This document shows positions 1-11,212 of a DNA stretch of 64,000 bases, in pieces. Within the stretch, counting starts at the first letter, position 1. Each line of letters begins with the position of its first letter. Where the stretch lies: the NCBI GenBank assembly GCA_022747635.1, contig JAKTNV010000075.1, positions 1,488,001-1,552,000 of the forward strand, read 5' to 3'. A program made the position numbers and the translations under genes. Under the pieces are notes generated by a model. The model was given only the letters and a program-made list of their open reading frames with translations. It did no database searches and was not told the origin of the DNA. The stretch comes from Hetaerina americana. Its lineage: Eukaryota > Arthropoda > Insecta > Odonata > Calopterygidae.

Positions 1-453
1 TTCGGAGGGAAGAGGTCATGATTACGCGCCTGAGAATAGGACACTCTGCCCTCACTCATTCGTACCTCTTTGCGGAGGTAAAAGAACAGCCCCGCTGCAA
101 TGCGTGCCTCCAACCCCTGACAATAAAACATCCTGACAGAATGTAGAAGATACCAAGGGACCAGAGACATGTTGAAGATAAGGGGAGACTTAAAAAATAT
201 TTTAGGGGATGACTCTGAGTCCCTAAATCGAGTCTTAAATTTTTTAAGGGCAACTGGTTTAATGAGGCAGTTATAGTTTTTGATCTCATAATTTTAATGG
301 CCTTTGATTTTAACAATTATTTAAATATTTATATATAATTGTATTTATTTATTTATTCCTAAGTAAAAAGGAATTTTAGTTTTATATTTAATGAGTGGTG
401 CAAAATGACCTTAGCTGTCGGCGCACCCTAAAACTCTCAAAACTACTACTACT
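1..453 (+). mobile_element. I-like retrotransposon, 3'-end fragment (copy I0)
   Basis: The window opens inside the C-terminal part of an I-like ORF2. The reading from base 3 matches the segment after RNase H and the terminal CCHC motif of I2, but one knuckle residue is changed (CNAC instead of CNEC). A 2-bp deletion near 129, just before CCTGACAG, breaks the frame. An AT-rich 3' UTR follows, ending in the ACT trinucleotide tail (four units, 442-453). The UTR matches I2 and I4 (AATTTTAGTT and GACCTTAGCTGTCG variants) rather than I1 and I3, so this copy belongs to the second 3'-UTR subfamily. It is a dead fragment whose 5' part lies outside the window. Confidence 0.9.
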
Positions 454-584
454 AGTATCCGTAGCCGGTTGTAGATGATACTTTTGGCCGCCTCCTGGAG
501 CCGTGGCCATTCTGCTGCTAATGATAAGAGCAAATTACACTCATGTAAATCACGGCGCGAGAGCTTGCTATTATAATTAAAAAC

Positions 585-722
585 GCCTGTATCTTTTAAA
601 CGGTAATAGATAGCGCCGTTTAGACAAAAGATTTGGGGCCAAAGTTGGGGGTAGGGGGATCAATTACCCTCCCAACAATATAACGTTATTAAATGTCAAG
701 GAAGTCGGCTTTGAAAAAATAA
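585..722 (-). repeat. E-type 5' UTR monomer remnant (E5)
   Basis: Positions 590-722 resemble one monomer of the E-element 5' UTR. Landmarks occur in the same order as at 19550-19715: CTGTATCT, a GATAGCGC block, TTGGGGGTAGGGGGATCAA, and a closing TTTGAAAAAAT. Similarity by eye is moderate. The 450-585 stretch before it holds nothing I recognise. The remnant abuts the 3' end of B1. Confidence 0.5.
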
Positions 723-963
723 TTACCAAAAGCCTATCTGTATGACCGGCGACCTTCTGGTTAAATCGCTGCCCAGCATAGCTGGTTTTCAGCGATGTTT
801 CCTTCTGCTATCTTGATAATAGTCGGACCGCTTAATACGGTCGGCTTATTCGCTGCCCAGCGATGGCTTTTCAGCGTTGATCTTTTCGGCAATCATACGG
901 GTGTCCTGAGGGACCCCGTCGCTGTCGTATAATTTCGGAGCACATGGCTCCAAAAAGGCCGAT

Positions 964-2759
964 TTATGTCCGACGCTTCAGCGGCGGTTGGTCGTCTTCG
1001 TCTCCTGTACCTGCGCGACGGCGGGGGTGCTTGTCCCACGGGGAAAACACGACATCGGTGATGCCGCGGATTTCAGCGTGGGATGAGGATGCGGCATCTC
1101 TGGTTCGGATGGTGCTCTCCCGAAGAACGATGTCGAGTGGCGGGATATTCGCGATCTCCCAAAGAGCTGCGTTCCCTGGAGTCCGTCCTATTCTCAAGGC
1201 TGTACGCAGGTTCTTCCTTTCGGTGGTGGTCAGGAGACATCTCGCTGCTGAACCTATCAAGCCAAACCATGCGGGAGCCGCGTATGTGATTATCGGGCGG
1301 AGCAAAGATGTAACCGTCTGCGGAGGGGGAGGTTTTGGTTCCCAAGAATCGTTGCAAGGAGATGACGTTGGTTTCCTGCAATACCCGAAGTTCTCCTGGC
1401 ATGCTGCAGCATGTTAAGGCGCTTGTCAAGAGCGATGCCTATGTATATCACCGAACGCTCCCAAGGGATCTCCGCGGTGTCGACGAGGATGTCGCCGGGT
1501 TCCTTCGGCCCCTTGGAGAATACAATCGCCTGTGATTTCCGTTCATTGACGCAGAAGCGCCAGCAGGAGTACCATTCTGTCAGGAAGTCGGCGGCTTGCT
1601 ACAGATATCTGGATGCCAGGTGTCTCCTACACGATCTGACGAGGATGGCTGCGTCATCGAGTATGTAGCAATTAGATAATTGCTCCCTAGGTCCGACGGG
1701 ATGTCCGCCGTGTAGATGTTAAAGAGGAATGGTGATAGCAAGCTCCCTTTCGGGACGCCAGTTCGGATTCAATCTTGTCTCTGATGCGGTGCTGTGCGGC
1801 GTTGAGCAGTCTTGTCTGATGGACAGCGGAAGCCCTGGAAGCGTCTTCTCATCCTATTTTTCTCCCGGATATGGTCCCTGTTGGATTTGGGAAAAGCCAG
1901 GTGATTCCATTGTCGGACAGGACGTTCGGGAATGGAGGCTGGAAATCGACCTGTATGTCGATCTCTTCAGGAGAGCCGACAGCAGGAGGTAGTGGCAAGG
2001 CGGCGATTCGATCCGTGATCTGGTTCCAGAAGAAAGTCCATTCTGCGCCGCCGCAATTCCGCACCGTCCTCGGTGGAATCTCCAGCGAACGACCGTCAAT
2101 TTCGAGGGCAGGCAGATGGTCGCTGTCCAGGGCGTGGATCGCTCTTGCTGAGAGTGACGATAGCAATGCCGCGTCGCGTGTATTGCAATGTCGAGCACGT
2201 CGCTCGTTCCGCATGGAGCGAAATGAGACGGCGTACGAGGACCGATGACGTTTAGACGGCTTTGGGAAATCCATTGTATAAGGCGAAGACCTTGGCTGTT
2301 CTCGACCCGGGAGTGCCAAGACGAGTGTTTAGCATTCACGTCTCCTTCCGCGATCGTAGGGATTTTCCCGTTGAAGATTGCCGCCAACTCTGCCGTGCGA
2401 AGCGCCGCCTGGGGAGCGATGTAGACGGAGGCCAGGCGAAGCAAGCCCTTATCACATTCTAGTTCCACTGCAGATTCCGTGGTGGTGAAGGCCGTGAATG
2501 GGAGACGCTGTGCACGAAGATGTTTCGCCACCAGGATTGCCATTCCTCCTCCCCGACTGGTCCTGTCATCTCGAAAAACCTGGAATCCAGGAACAGTCAG
2601 ACGGTCCTTCTGTTTCAGGTGAGTTTCTTGGATCAGGGCTATTTCGCATCTTTGACGTGCTAGGAATTTAAGAAGCTCCGCTGTTTTCCTCGCCACCGCG
2701 CCTCCAGCGTTCCAGGACGCGATAACGATGTTACGGCGTCTTGGAGAAGGCTTATCCAT
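964..2759 (-). pseudogene. B1 ORF2: endonuclease plus RT remnant
   Basis: The start is placed at 2759 because the protein then begins MDKPSPRRRNIVIASWN, matching the start of B2 ORF2. The apurinic-like endonuclease domain is recognisable: SWNAGG, LIQETHL, then GDVNAKHSSWHSR near 2350. Here Val replaces the usual Phe or Leu of GDFN/GDLN. Frameshifts follow near 2150-2320. Around 1730-1850 the pre-RT linker (LLNAAQHRIRDKIE) runs straight into the RT segment resembling GVPKGSLLSPFLF, so the RT fingers and most of the palm are missing. The remaining C-terminal part (AAPAWFGLIG, then LRIGRTPGNAALWEI) ends at a stop at 964. It is non-functional. Confidence 0.8.
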
Positions 2760-2907
2760 GATGGTTTGTGAGCAGAGTTGGCAGCCGCTGAAGCGTTGCA
2801 GAAAACACTTGGAGTTGCGACTGGAGTGCTGTCGCAATGGTGGCCAGCGTACCGAGTACACTCAGGAGTGCTTCGCTGCCGGCGTCTTCGTCCTGGCTGT
2901 CACAGAC

Positions 2908-4165
2908 TCAGGCACACAGAAGACACAGCTGGGTGCGGCAGCGCTGGGAAATTAAATCCAAGTCGCTGTATCGGCGTGGTGCGTTATGAGGCCAGGTCTT
3001 GAGATCGTCGCTTCCTCGCCAGGCGTTTCTTGCGCCGAGGATAGCAGGCTGGTTCGTTGTGGAGTTAGCTGATGGTGCTGGATTGGTTGGGGTTTTCTGA
3101 AATGCCGTAGCTGGAAAGGCAGAAGCTTGTGAGCTTTTTCCGCGGCGTCCACGGCGTTTTCGCAATGGTTTTTCGTCTCGGCGTTCCTTCTCAGCACGCC
3201 ATTTTTCGCATTCGGAAGAGTATGCTGCATGGTTGTCGTCGTAGTTAGGACACTTCTCGGCGCCTAAGCGGGAGCAATCTTGAAGGAAAAGGCCTCCGGA
3301 GCAGAAGGGACATCTGGGAGAGGCCGAACGGAAGAAACTGCCGTGCCAAAAACGGGAGCAGCGATGGCACAGCTGGGGGTTTCGATAGACATACAGTCGC
3401 ACCGAAACCACGCAATTTCCAACACTGCGGATAGCCTTCACAGCGGAGATCGGCCAGGATTCAGAAGGAGCGATGGCTACCACGAAGACGCCGATTGGTT
3501 ACCGGTCTGCAATGAGTCGCAGACCTCTTCGGGCATTAATTCCTAGTGCTCTTAAATCTTCCAGGAAGTCGTCCAGTTGATGTCGCGACGACAAACCTCG
3601 AAATGTGAAGGACGTTTTTTCTTCACCGACACCCCAAGTGAACATTTGAGCATCTGCCTTCGAGAGCGCCGCTAGCAGGGACTTGAAATCATCCAATGTG
3701 CGCGTCTGTCTCGGGCTGATGAATCGCCGAATGCCACGGTGTAAGATTGATCTTTGACCGTTGTTCTTATTATATCTCGTAGTGAGAGAACGTCTTCGAC
3801 GTCAGATGACTGGTGGAGGAGGGCGCGGGTCACAACTGGTTTACGTAGGTTGTGACGCATGGCTTGGATTCGGTTCGGAATCGGCTTCCGCATCCATTTG
3901 GTTTAATGCAAGATTTTCTCCCGCAAGGAGCGAACACGGAGTTACTCGTTGTAAGCGGTATGAATGGATCAGCCGAGGTGCGCGCGCGTTTCATTGTCGC
4001 GTTGCTAATTGGCGTGAAAGGCCGGCGCACGTCGGATCGAGAGGAGCTTGACGTGTCCTTAAACAATGGTGCCAGAATTTTAACGGTCCGCTTTGGCGTA
4101 ATAAATCCATCTTGATCAACTGGGAATCCAGGATGGGAGACACCAGGCAATGGGACAGCCGCCAT
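2908..4165 (-). pseudogene. B1 ORF1: CCHC-knuckle nucleocapsid-like protein, frameshifted
   Basis: ORF1 of non-LTR elements is an RNA-binding protein that packages the element RNA. The likely start is the ATG at 4165 (MAAVPLPGVSHPGFP), because B4 aligns from the same place. The middle holds a stretch like SFTFRGLSSRHQLDDFLEDL, the fold that precedes the knuckles in Jockey-type ORF1 (PRE_C2HC type). The C-terminal part has the Cys/His clusters CHRCSRFWHG, CPFCSGG and CPNYDDNH. In the last, Tyr replaces a Cys. The reading changes frame at least three times, so the protein is not made as such. Confidence 0.75.
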
Positions 4166-4445
4166 GGCGCCGGGCCGGGTCGGAAGGGTCGGGTTTCGGT
4201 CCACTTCTGATGTACTTGAAGGAGCGTACGGGATATGGAAAGTATTTAAGCACAACAATTGACAACAATTTAACGATGACTCGATCAGGATCCACGAAAG
4301 GCTGTATAAGCGCCTGTTCTGACCGGCTCCCTTCCGGCTTTCCTTCTTCGCTGCCCAGCTCTGAGGCTCTTCACCCTTGCTTCACTCGGCGATGCATGTT
4401 GGCAAAATGGCAGTTGGCGCCCGCCCGCTGGTACTTTTCCTCGTT

Positions 4446-6838
4446 CCTAGCAAGTTAATGCTATCTACGGGGAGTTATAGTTAAGGTAGTGTGGTATTTA
4501 ATAATGGCCTTTATATAATGTTTCATATTGCTGTGATATTGCTAACTTTGATGCTAGATCAGCGCAACTTTTGGTCGCGGGTGTTTAAGGTGGTCGTTGT
4601 ATTCGTAGTTCCACATTTTGGTCAGTAGTGGGTTCGTTGATGATTGAAGGGAGAAATAGAAAGGTTGTGTTAGGGAGGTTATGACATCTGGCATTGGTGT
4701 GAGTTGGAGGTCCTTGTGTAGATCGAAGAGTTTCTAATGAAGTGAGGGGCATTGGAGAAGTTGCGGATATTTTCATTTTGGAAGGTTGTTAGCCGTTTTA
4801 TCTGGTATTTTCTTGCGTGGGCCCAAACTGGTGCAGCGTATGTGACTATAGGGCGGATCATGGAGAGGTAGAGGATTATTTTGTGGGTAATGTTAAGGGA
4901 GACGATGGCTTGAAGAGGGGGTAAAGGGAGTGATAAGCGCCCCACCCTTTTGCTAGTACTGAGGAGATGTGGGAGCGGAAGGTAATTTTTTGTCCAGGAT
5001 CACACCGAGAAACTTCTCCTCTTGTTTCTTCGGGATCTCTTGGGCGCCGAAATAGAGAGGTTGTCCCTTGCCTTATCTTCTGATTCTCGAACAGTGTACG
5101 ACGCTGCACTTGGCCGGCTGAACAGATAGTTTCCAGGAGCGCATCCAGTCGTGAATGTAGTCTAGGTGTTCTTGTAGGTACCCTATGGCTTTGTTTGGTT
5201 GTAGTGAGCGGGCGTAGGTAGCAGTATCGTCGGCAAAGAGCATTAAATTGGTACGGGGGTGTTATATGGGATGTCGTTGATGTAAAGATTAAACTGGAAG
5301 GGGGATAGAATTGCGCCTTGTGGAATGCCGGAGGCGATGGGAAAGATATCGGAAGAGGCGTCGGACACTGAAGTATGGAAAGAGCGGTTTGTTACGAAGG
5401 ACTATGATCTTAATAAGCTCTGTCGGGAGTGATTGATGTGTAATTTTGTGAATGAGTCCCTCGATTCATACTTTGTCGAAGGCCTTTGCGAGATCAAGGA
5501 AAGCAACCTGTGTGCTCATTCGGTTGTTATGACCGAGTACTAGTTCCTCGGTAAGACGGGCAATTTGGTGGATTGTCGACGAGGATTGGCGAAAGCCCAT
5601 TTGCTCAGGTCGCAAACTGTCTTGGATGAAAGGTTGTAACTGCCAGTGGATTATTTTTTCAAGCACTTTGGAGAGGGCTGGTAAAAGCCTAATTGGGCGG
5701 AAGGAATTAGGGTCGAAGGGTTTTTGCCTGGTTTAGGTAGAATGATTATTTTTGCCAGATTCCATGGGGATGGGAAGTGCGAATGTAGAAGGCATTGGTT
5801 GAAAAGATGCGCCATGAAGCGAATGATGCAGCGAGGTTGGGGTTTTAAGCAAAGGTTGGGCCGTTCATGGTGCCTTCTTCGGTTTTAGGGAGTTGAAGTA
5901 GGCGGTTACTTCCTTGGTGGTTGTGTATTCCGGTTCGCTTATTGGGGAATACTGTAGAGAAGTGATCCTTTTCAGGACCTCGTTTTGGATTGGGGAGTCT
6001 GTGGAGTTTGTAAAGCTGGAAGTTAATGAGTTTGCGAACATTGCCGCTCTTTCCTCGCTAGTCGTGGCAATGTTGGGGCAAGATCGCAGGGGGGTTGCAG
6101 GTGCGCTCTTCGACCGGAGATTTCGGGCTAAGCGCCAAAAGGAGTAGTCCTCCAGGATGAGTGAGGCGATTTAGTTCTCCCAACATTGGGCCCGGTGAAG
6201 GCGAATTGAGGCAGAGACCTTGTTCCTAAGAACCTAGTTGTCAATGTGGTCCAGTGGGTGCCGACTGAGTTGCGAGGCGCGACGTGCGCGGTTCCTTTCT
6301 GAGATGGTTTGTAGGATGTGTGGTGGCAGAATATCCGGTGATGTAAAATTGGAGAGAGGGCGTTGTGCTACGGACTGCGAGGACTGGATGGATTTGGTGA
6401 GAAAGTCAACTGCCTGGTCTATTTCTGCACTGGTGTTTAAGGGAAGGCGGTCTAGGGCAGGGGAGTATTTCTCTCTCTACAGTGAAGATGCGCCATTCGG
6501 TGCGAGTGGTGCAAACGGGGGCCAGGATTGGGTGAATATCGATCGAGTAGGTGAGAGGGAGGTGTTCAGAAGCTCCGAAGTCCAGTGTGCTAGGGGAGGG
6601 GGTTATGGGGATGTTTGACGTCAGGGCAATGTTCAGGATGTCGTTCGCGGCTGGATTTTTCTCATTTATGTGAGAATACGTGGTTGGAGCAGATATGGTG
6701 AAGGGGGTAGATTGTGCAAGCTCGAGTAGCGTTTTGCCTTTTGATGTATTGCGGTTGAAACCCCATATTTTGTGCTTACTGTTTAAGGTCTCATCGACTA
6801 CGGCTGGGGAGGAGGGTAAGGAGACAAGAGCATTGCCG
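4446..6838 (-). mobile_element. C-family Jockey-like element (C1), 5'-truncated
   Basis: This minus-strand copy aligns with C2 (61361 onward) at a constant offset of 56,904 over its central part. It starts inside the endonuclease at about 6838, where the match to C2 stops and E-type 5' UTR begins. It ends near 4446 against the B1 5' UTR. The 3' UTR spans about 4446-4584. Positions 4829-5911 look identical to 61733-62815, while both flanks differ at many positions and by indels. Confidence 0.8.
4585..6838 (-). pseudogene. C1 ORF2 remnant: endonuclease fragment and RT
   Basis: RT signatures on the minus strand include LRPEQMGFRQSSSTIHQ and AFLDLAKAFDKV (motif A, near 5470), then FADDTATYAR near 5225 (motif C, the catalytic Asp pair). 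A 1-nt loss just before the FADD segment (near 5255) breaks the frame, and the same lesion is present in C2. The C-terminal part reads IRPIVTYAAPVWAH. The upstream endonuclease portion is heavily decayed and truncated. No RNase H domain follows, consistent with a Jockey-group element. The copy is dead. Confidence 0.75.
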
Positions 6839-6839
6839 C

Positions 6840-7745
6840 GAGTTTCACCACCGGCAGCGTCTTGAGGAATGAATGGCTGTATCTTCGTAACGGTGAGAGC
6901 TGGGTCAATTACGACAGAATATTTGAAGCCAAGTTGGTGGGAGGGGGGAGCAGTTGTCCCTACTACACATTGGCACCCTAAGATAGAATGTGGAATGGGA
7001 TTTTGAATTCAGCAAGGAAATTTGCAGGAGTGTTAGAAAAAGCGGCGGTAGATGTCGCCACTGACAACGTACTAAAGGGGGTGGTCGCTGTGTCTCCTTT
7101 ACGGTTCGTCGTGGCGCAATTCAGACGAAAAATTTGAGTTCAGTTTGGGGAAAGGGGGGGTCAACAATCCTCGCTACCCGTTAAGACCCTCAGGGAAAGG
7201 AGAGGAGGGGTTTGAAAAAAGGAGGATAAAAATGATATGGTGTATATGTGTGTAAAGGGTAATACCCCTGTGTGTGTGGTTTAGTGAATGGATTGTGTGT
7301 AAGCGACTTGAGTCAACCTACTGGAGGGAAGGTGGAAGATGGGGGACACCACGGGCACCCCTACCGATCCACAGAGCGGGCACAGCAGGTCCGTACCCGG
7401 GAGTCTTCCCGCCCTAAAGCCCTGAGAAGTGGACCGGCCCGGGTCCCAGAGGAGTGCAATGGTAGACTAGCTCCCTTTATAAGGTAGCCGGACAAGACGA
7501 CCTAGGAGGGACGCAGCTCGAACGCCTCCGAGGGGTGAGGAGGGACTAATTTAGCCTACCCCGAACGGAGCCACGACTGAGGACTCAAGTCGCCAGAGTT
7601 TAGGTTTGTGTAATATGAGTAAATTTTCGTCGTGCAGACTGGATGGCATGTAGAAAGCACAATACCAGAAGGATTGCAGATTGAATGGCAGCGGCCTCGT
7701 GGACTGGCTGTCGCGTTCCGGCACTAGATACGTCCGTTCACACGG
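6840..7745 (-). repeat. E-type 5' UTR fragment with two monomers (E4)
   Basis: Two repeat units start near 6846 (CACCACCGGCAGCGTCTTGA) and 7048 (GTCGCCACTGACAACG). Each continues with a ...TATCT/GTCTCC...ACGG segment, a TTTGA...TTGG block and a G-rich run followed by TCAAC. Beyond them, 7265-7745 matches the distal 5' UTR of E1 (20160-20610), including the runs AGTCAACCTACTGGAGGGAA and TGGACTGGCTGTCGCGTTCC. The coding part of this E copy is absent. C1 takes its place at 6838, so either C1 truncated it or the two were joined by deletion. Positions 7746-7821 hold nothing I recognise. Confidence 0.7.
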
Positions 7746-8012
7746 AGAGTTGGCAGCGTAATCGTTAACTCGGCGACCGACGCATTAATGACTGCGCCGT
7801 GAGGGGAATTTTTTACCGATATCCAGCTTTGCTGATGAACGGTTGTAGGATGTAGGTGGTTTGTGGGCGAAGTTAGTTTATGGAGTTTATATTAGTGGGT
7901 TTATGGCAGCGTTATATTGGGGGGTTGATGTGGCCTATTTACGCTGGCTTTAGCTCGTTTGTATTTGAAATGGGTGTTGTCTGTGTATTCTCATAAAGTT
8001 TCTAATAAAGGG

Positions 8013-10540
8013 TTACCAGTATTCCCTATCGCTTGCCGTTGCTAGGTTGCTTAGGTATGTTGATATATGCGGTATATTTAGGTCCTTGTGAATGTCAAAG
8101 TGAGTTCGGGTTCGTAGAGTATTGTTTTGAAAGTATGTCATTTTCTTCAATTTGGTCTCGGCTATTGAATCCCAGGCTGGGTATCCGTATCTTAAGATGG
8201 GTAGTATAATTGATTTAAAAAGGAGGACTTTGGTGAGGAGACAAAGGGGACTGGTGCGTTTAATTATGGGATACATGGAAAAAACGGCCGCATTTGCCTT
8301 GTTGAGTGCGTATTGGGTGTGTGTTACCAGGTTAGTCCAGGTACACACCAAGAAATTTAGCCGATGATGCCTGGGGGATTATTTCCCTGCCGTAGTAGAT
8401 AGGAGTGATATTAGGTGTCTTCCATTTTCTGGCGTAGTTTACGTTTATGCATTTTGTGGGGTTGATGGTTAGTTTCCAATCGGTCATCCACTCGGCTATG
8501 CTATTTAGGTGTTCTGGGACGTTTTTCGCGGCGTGGTTTGGGTCGAAGGAAGTTGACGCTATAGCTATGTCGTCCGCGTAGAGGTAACTTTGTTTGGGTG
8601 TGAGGGAGGTCGTTAATATAGAGGTTGAACAGGACGGGTAGCAGTATTGATCCTTGAGGAACGCCTGCAGATATGGACCGGGTGGTTGATTTGGCATTGT
8701 TAAGGGCTATAAAGAACGTGCGGTTTGAGAGAAAGGAGTGGATGATTTTGGTAAGGTAGATGGATATGTCAGTTTGGAGCAGTTTCTGTATCAGCCCAGT
8801 ATGCCAGACCTTGTCAAAAGCTCTTTATAGATCAAGGAAGACTACTTGGGTGTTCTTGTGGATATTGAAGCCGAAAGAGATTTGTTCAACCAATCTTGTT
8901 ATTTGCTGGGTAGTGGAGTGGCGATGGCAGAAGCCAGTTTGTTCAGGTCTGATCAGATCTAGTGCCGAAATTTCTTCTTGTAGCCTGTTGAGGATGCATT
9001 TTTCCAGGACCTTGCCCATGCAAGGGAGCAGGCTAATAGGTCTTGTTAAGGATATGAGAAGGATTTTTATCAGGTTTTGGAAGGAGTATTATCTTAGCCG
9101 TTTTCCACGCCTTTGGGAAGTACGATTGGGAAAGGCTTGAGTTGAGGATAGAGAGTACGTGTTTGAGAAAAGGTTTAGGAAGGTTTTTAAGGTGAAGGTA
9201 GGAGATTTGATCGGGGCCCGGTGATGACTTTGTTTTGTAGTGGGAGATAATGGAGTAAGGTTCTTGAGGAATAATTTCTGGGAATGGGCAAAGTGACAGG
9301 CTAGAGACGCTGTCCAACGCTTCTGAGTCCAACGATGACATATTGTCGTTTTTAAAAATGCAATTGAAGGAGTCGGCAAAGGCATTTGCTTTGTCGCTGT
9401 CATGGTATAGTGCTCTCCCATTATAAAGTATTGGCGGGGTGGGTAGCTTTTTCCTTCGCAGACAGCGGGCTAGGGTCCATACAAAATTGTCCATATCTGA
9501 GAGGGAACTTATATTGTCATGCCAAGTTTTTTCCGTGTTCTAATTTTAAATGTTACTAGATTTCGGAGTGCACAGAAGCGGTTTTTATCTTGGCGGAGAT
9601 GAGTGCGTTGCCAGAGGGCTCTGGCCTTGTTTCTAAGTGAAATTAGGCGCAAAATATCCGGAGTTAGTGTGGCACCAGCGATGGAGGCCGGAGAAGGAGG
9701 GTAGCAGGAGCGATGAATGACGTCGGTTAAGGAGTTTGTAAAGTCTTGAGCCGCTTTCTCTATACTGACTGGAGTGCTAGTCAGAGAAGGGACAAGGGTA
9801 ATGGCCAAGCAGTTCTCTTTAAATAGTTTCCAGTTAACTCTGCTACTAGGTTCTGGTTGTATAAAGGAGAGGGTAGGAACGCAGAAAAATATGGGGCAGT
9901 GGTCGGTGGCTGAGTTATGAAGGTTGAGGATTTGGAATGCGATAACTGCGGATGAGTGAACTATATCCAGGATATCGGAGGAAGGGGGTGATGGTGAAAG
10001 TGGGTAGGGGAAGGAGGTCAGTGAATAGAGATTTTTGGCAAAAAGGAGCTTACAAAGGGCGCCCCCTTGCGATGTAGTGGTTTTGCAACCCCAGGCAGAA
10101 TTTTTGGTATTTAAATCACCACCTATTATGAGTTTTGGGTGCAGTAGGTAAGAGAGCGCTGTTAAGTCAGGGGCGTCTGACTTCGAGGATGAAGGTGGAA
10201 AGTAGGCTGACCAAATGTTAAGGGTCCCAGTAACTCCTTTTATTGCTATTCCAGCGAGTTGCAGTTTTTGGGTGGGCGGGGGTTGAAGTTAGGTGAAGAT
10301 TATGTTGTTTTTGGATAGGATCATGACCGCGCCACCAGAACCATTGGCCCTATCTTTTTTGATTGCACGATAGTTTGGACAGTTAAAGGTTTCGCTGTTT
10401 TTAAGTTAACTTTCTTGAAGCAGGACGATCTATGGATTTTGGCTGGCTATTATGAAGTTAAGCTCTTGTTTTTGGTGCCATTCACGTTCCATTGTAGGAC
10501 TTAAAGGAAGTGGCTGGTTATTTGTGAATTAGGCGCCATT
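8013..10540 (-). pseudogene. E1 ORF2: degraded endonuclease and RT
   Basis: The RT domain is recognisable on the minus strand in several frames. The KSSPGPDQISYLHLKNLP segment lies near 9200, motif A (VVFLDL) near 8830, motif C as YLYADDIAIAS near 8580, and the thumb/C-terminal part (PILRYGYPAWDSI) near 8160. The catalytic Asp pair is kept. The endonuclease stretch (about 9830-10540) is badly decayed and its motifs can be followed only by comparison with E2. Multiple frameshifts and stops make it inactive. There is no RNase H domain. Confidence 0.75.
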
Positions 10541-10559
10541 TACAACTTGAGGAAGGGCT

Positions 10560-11212
10560 GGTATAAGGTCATTCGTGATGATGCTAATAAGGGTTTTATT
10601 GTCGGTAGGGGAGAGAAGTTTCGTAATTATGCTAAATAGAGCAGTTCTTATATGTGCGGTTGATGGTTAATCATCGATTGATGGAATGTTTCCCAAAGGG
10701 TGGAGGAAGGGGTTGAACGAAGGTTGGTGGGGAGCTGGGAGATGATTGAGGGGTATCCACGTGTCAGTTTGATGGTTTTGCCAGGGGTTATGGAGTGGAG
10801 GAAACGACTGCGAGTTAGTGTTCAGGTTCGGTTGCTTCGAGGGCTCGTGCATGGGCTGTACTTATAGGGCTTCTCTAGTGTTGCGTAGTTTGAGGAGAAG
10901 TTCACCGTGAATAATGCATCCACGGTAATTAGCAGTGTGGTCCACCACAGTTTACGCATTTTGCTGGAGAGGTTTTTGCTTTTTGGCATTCTCTATAATG
11001 GTGATCCCCGGAACGTTTGACTCATCGAGGTGGTAGAACGCACGGGTTGTAGGTGTGTCCGTAGCGTTGGCAACTTAGGCACTGGAGGTCCAGGTGGAGG
11101 TCTGAACGGTTCCACCGAAGTCTTAAGGTGAAGAACCATTTTTAGCTCCAGAAAGTCTTTAGAGCGGGAGGAGTCATGGAGTCGACTTGGAAGAGCAGGA
11201 GAGGGGTGGGTC
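10560..11212 (-). pseudogene. E1 ORF1, C-terminal part
   Basis: The minus-strand reading resembles the E2/E3 ORF1 after its PRE_C2HC-like fold: SSRSKDFLELKMVLHLKTSVEPFRPP aligns with the E3 segment that includes LHLRTSVEPYWQP. Further on, SFPPLHNPWQN and a Pro/Asn-rich tail match the end of E2 ORF1. The zinc-knuckle region between them is degraded. Relative to E3, roughly 35 residues appear to be missing where I4 sits. Confidence 0.65.

Larger units (their letters stand above)
735..4445 (-). mobile_element. B-family Jockey-like non-LTR retrotransposon (B1), internally deleted
   Basis: This minus-strand element runs from a 5' UTR (about 4166-4445) through ORF1 and ORF2 to a 3' UTR (735-963). 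The 3' end is inferred from the block CCGGTCATACAGATAGGC, read on the minus strand, which is shared with B2 and, in diverged form, B3. No poly(A) is visible there. ORF1 and ORF2 are both broken. ORF2 lacks the RT region between the pre-RT linker and the GVP-GS segment, so the copy cannot encode a polymerase. Its 5' side joins the 3' end of C1, and the same order occurs at B4/C2. Confidence 0.8.

Noticed and set aside
442..453. ACT repeats as telomeric repeat or microsatellite
   Set aside because: Only 2-4 units, always exactly at I-like 3' ends, so they are the element tail.
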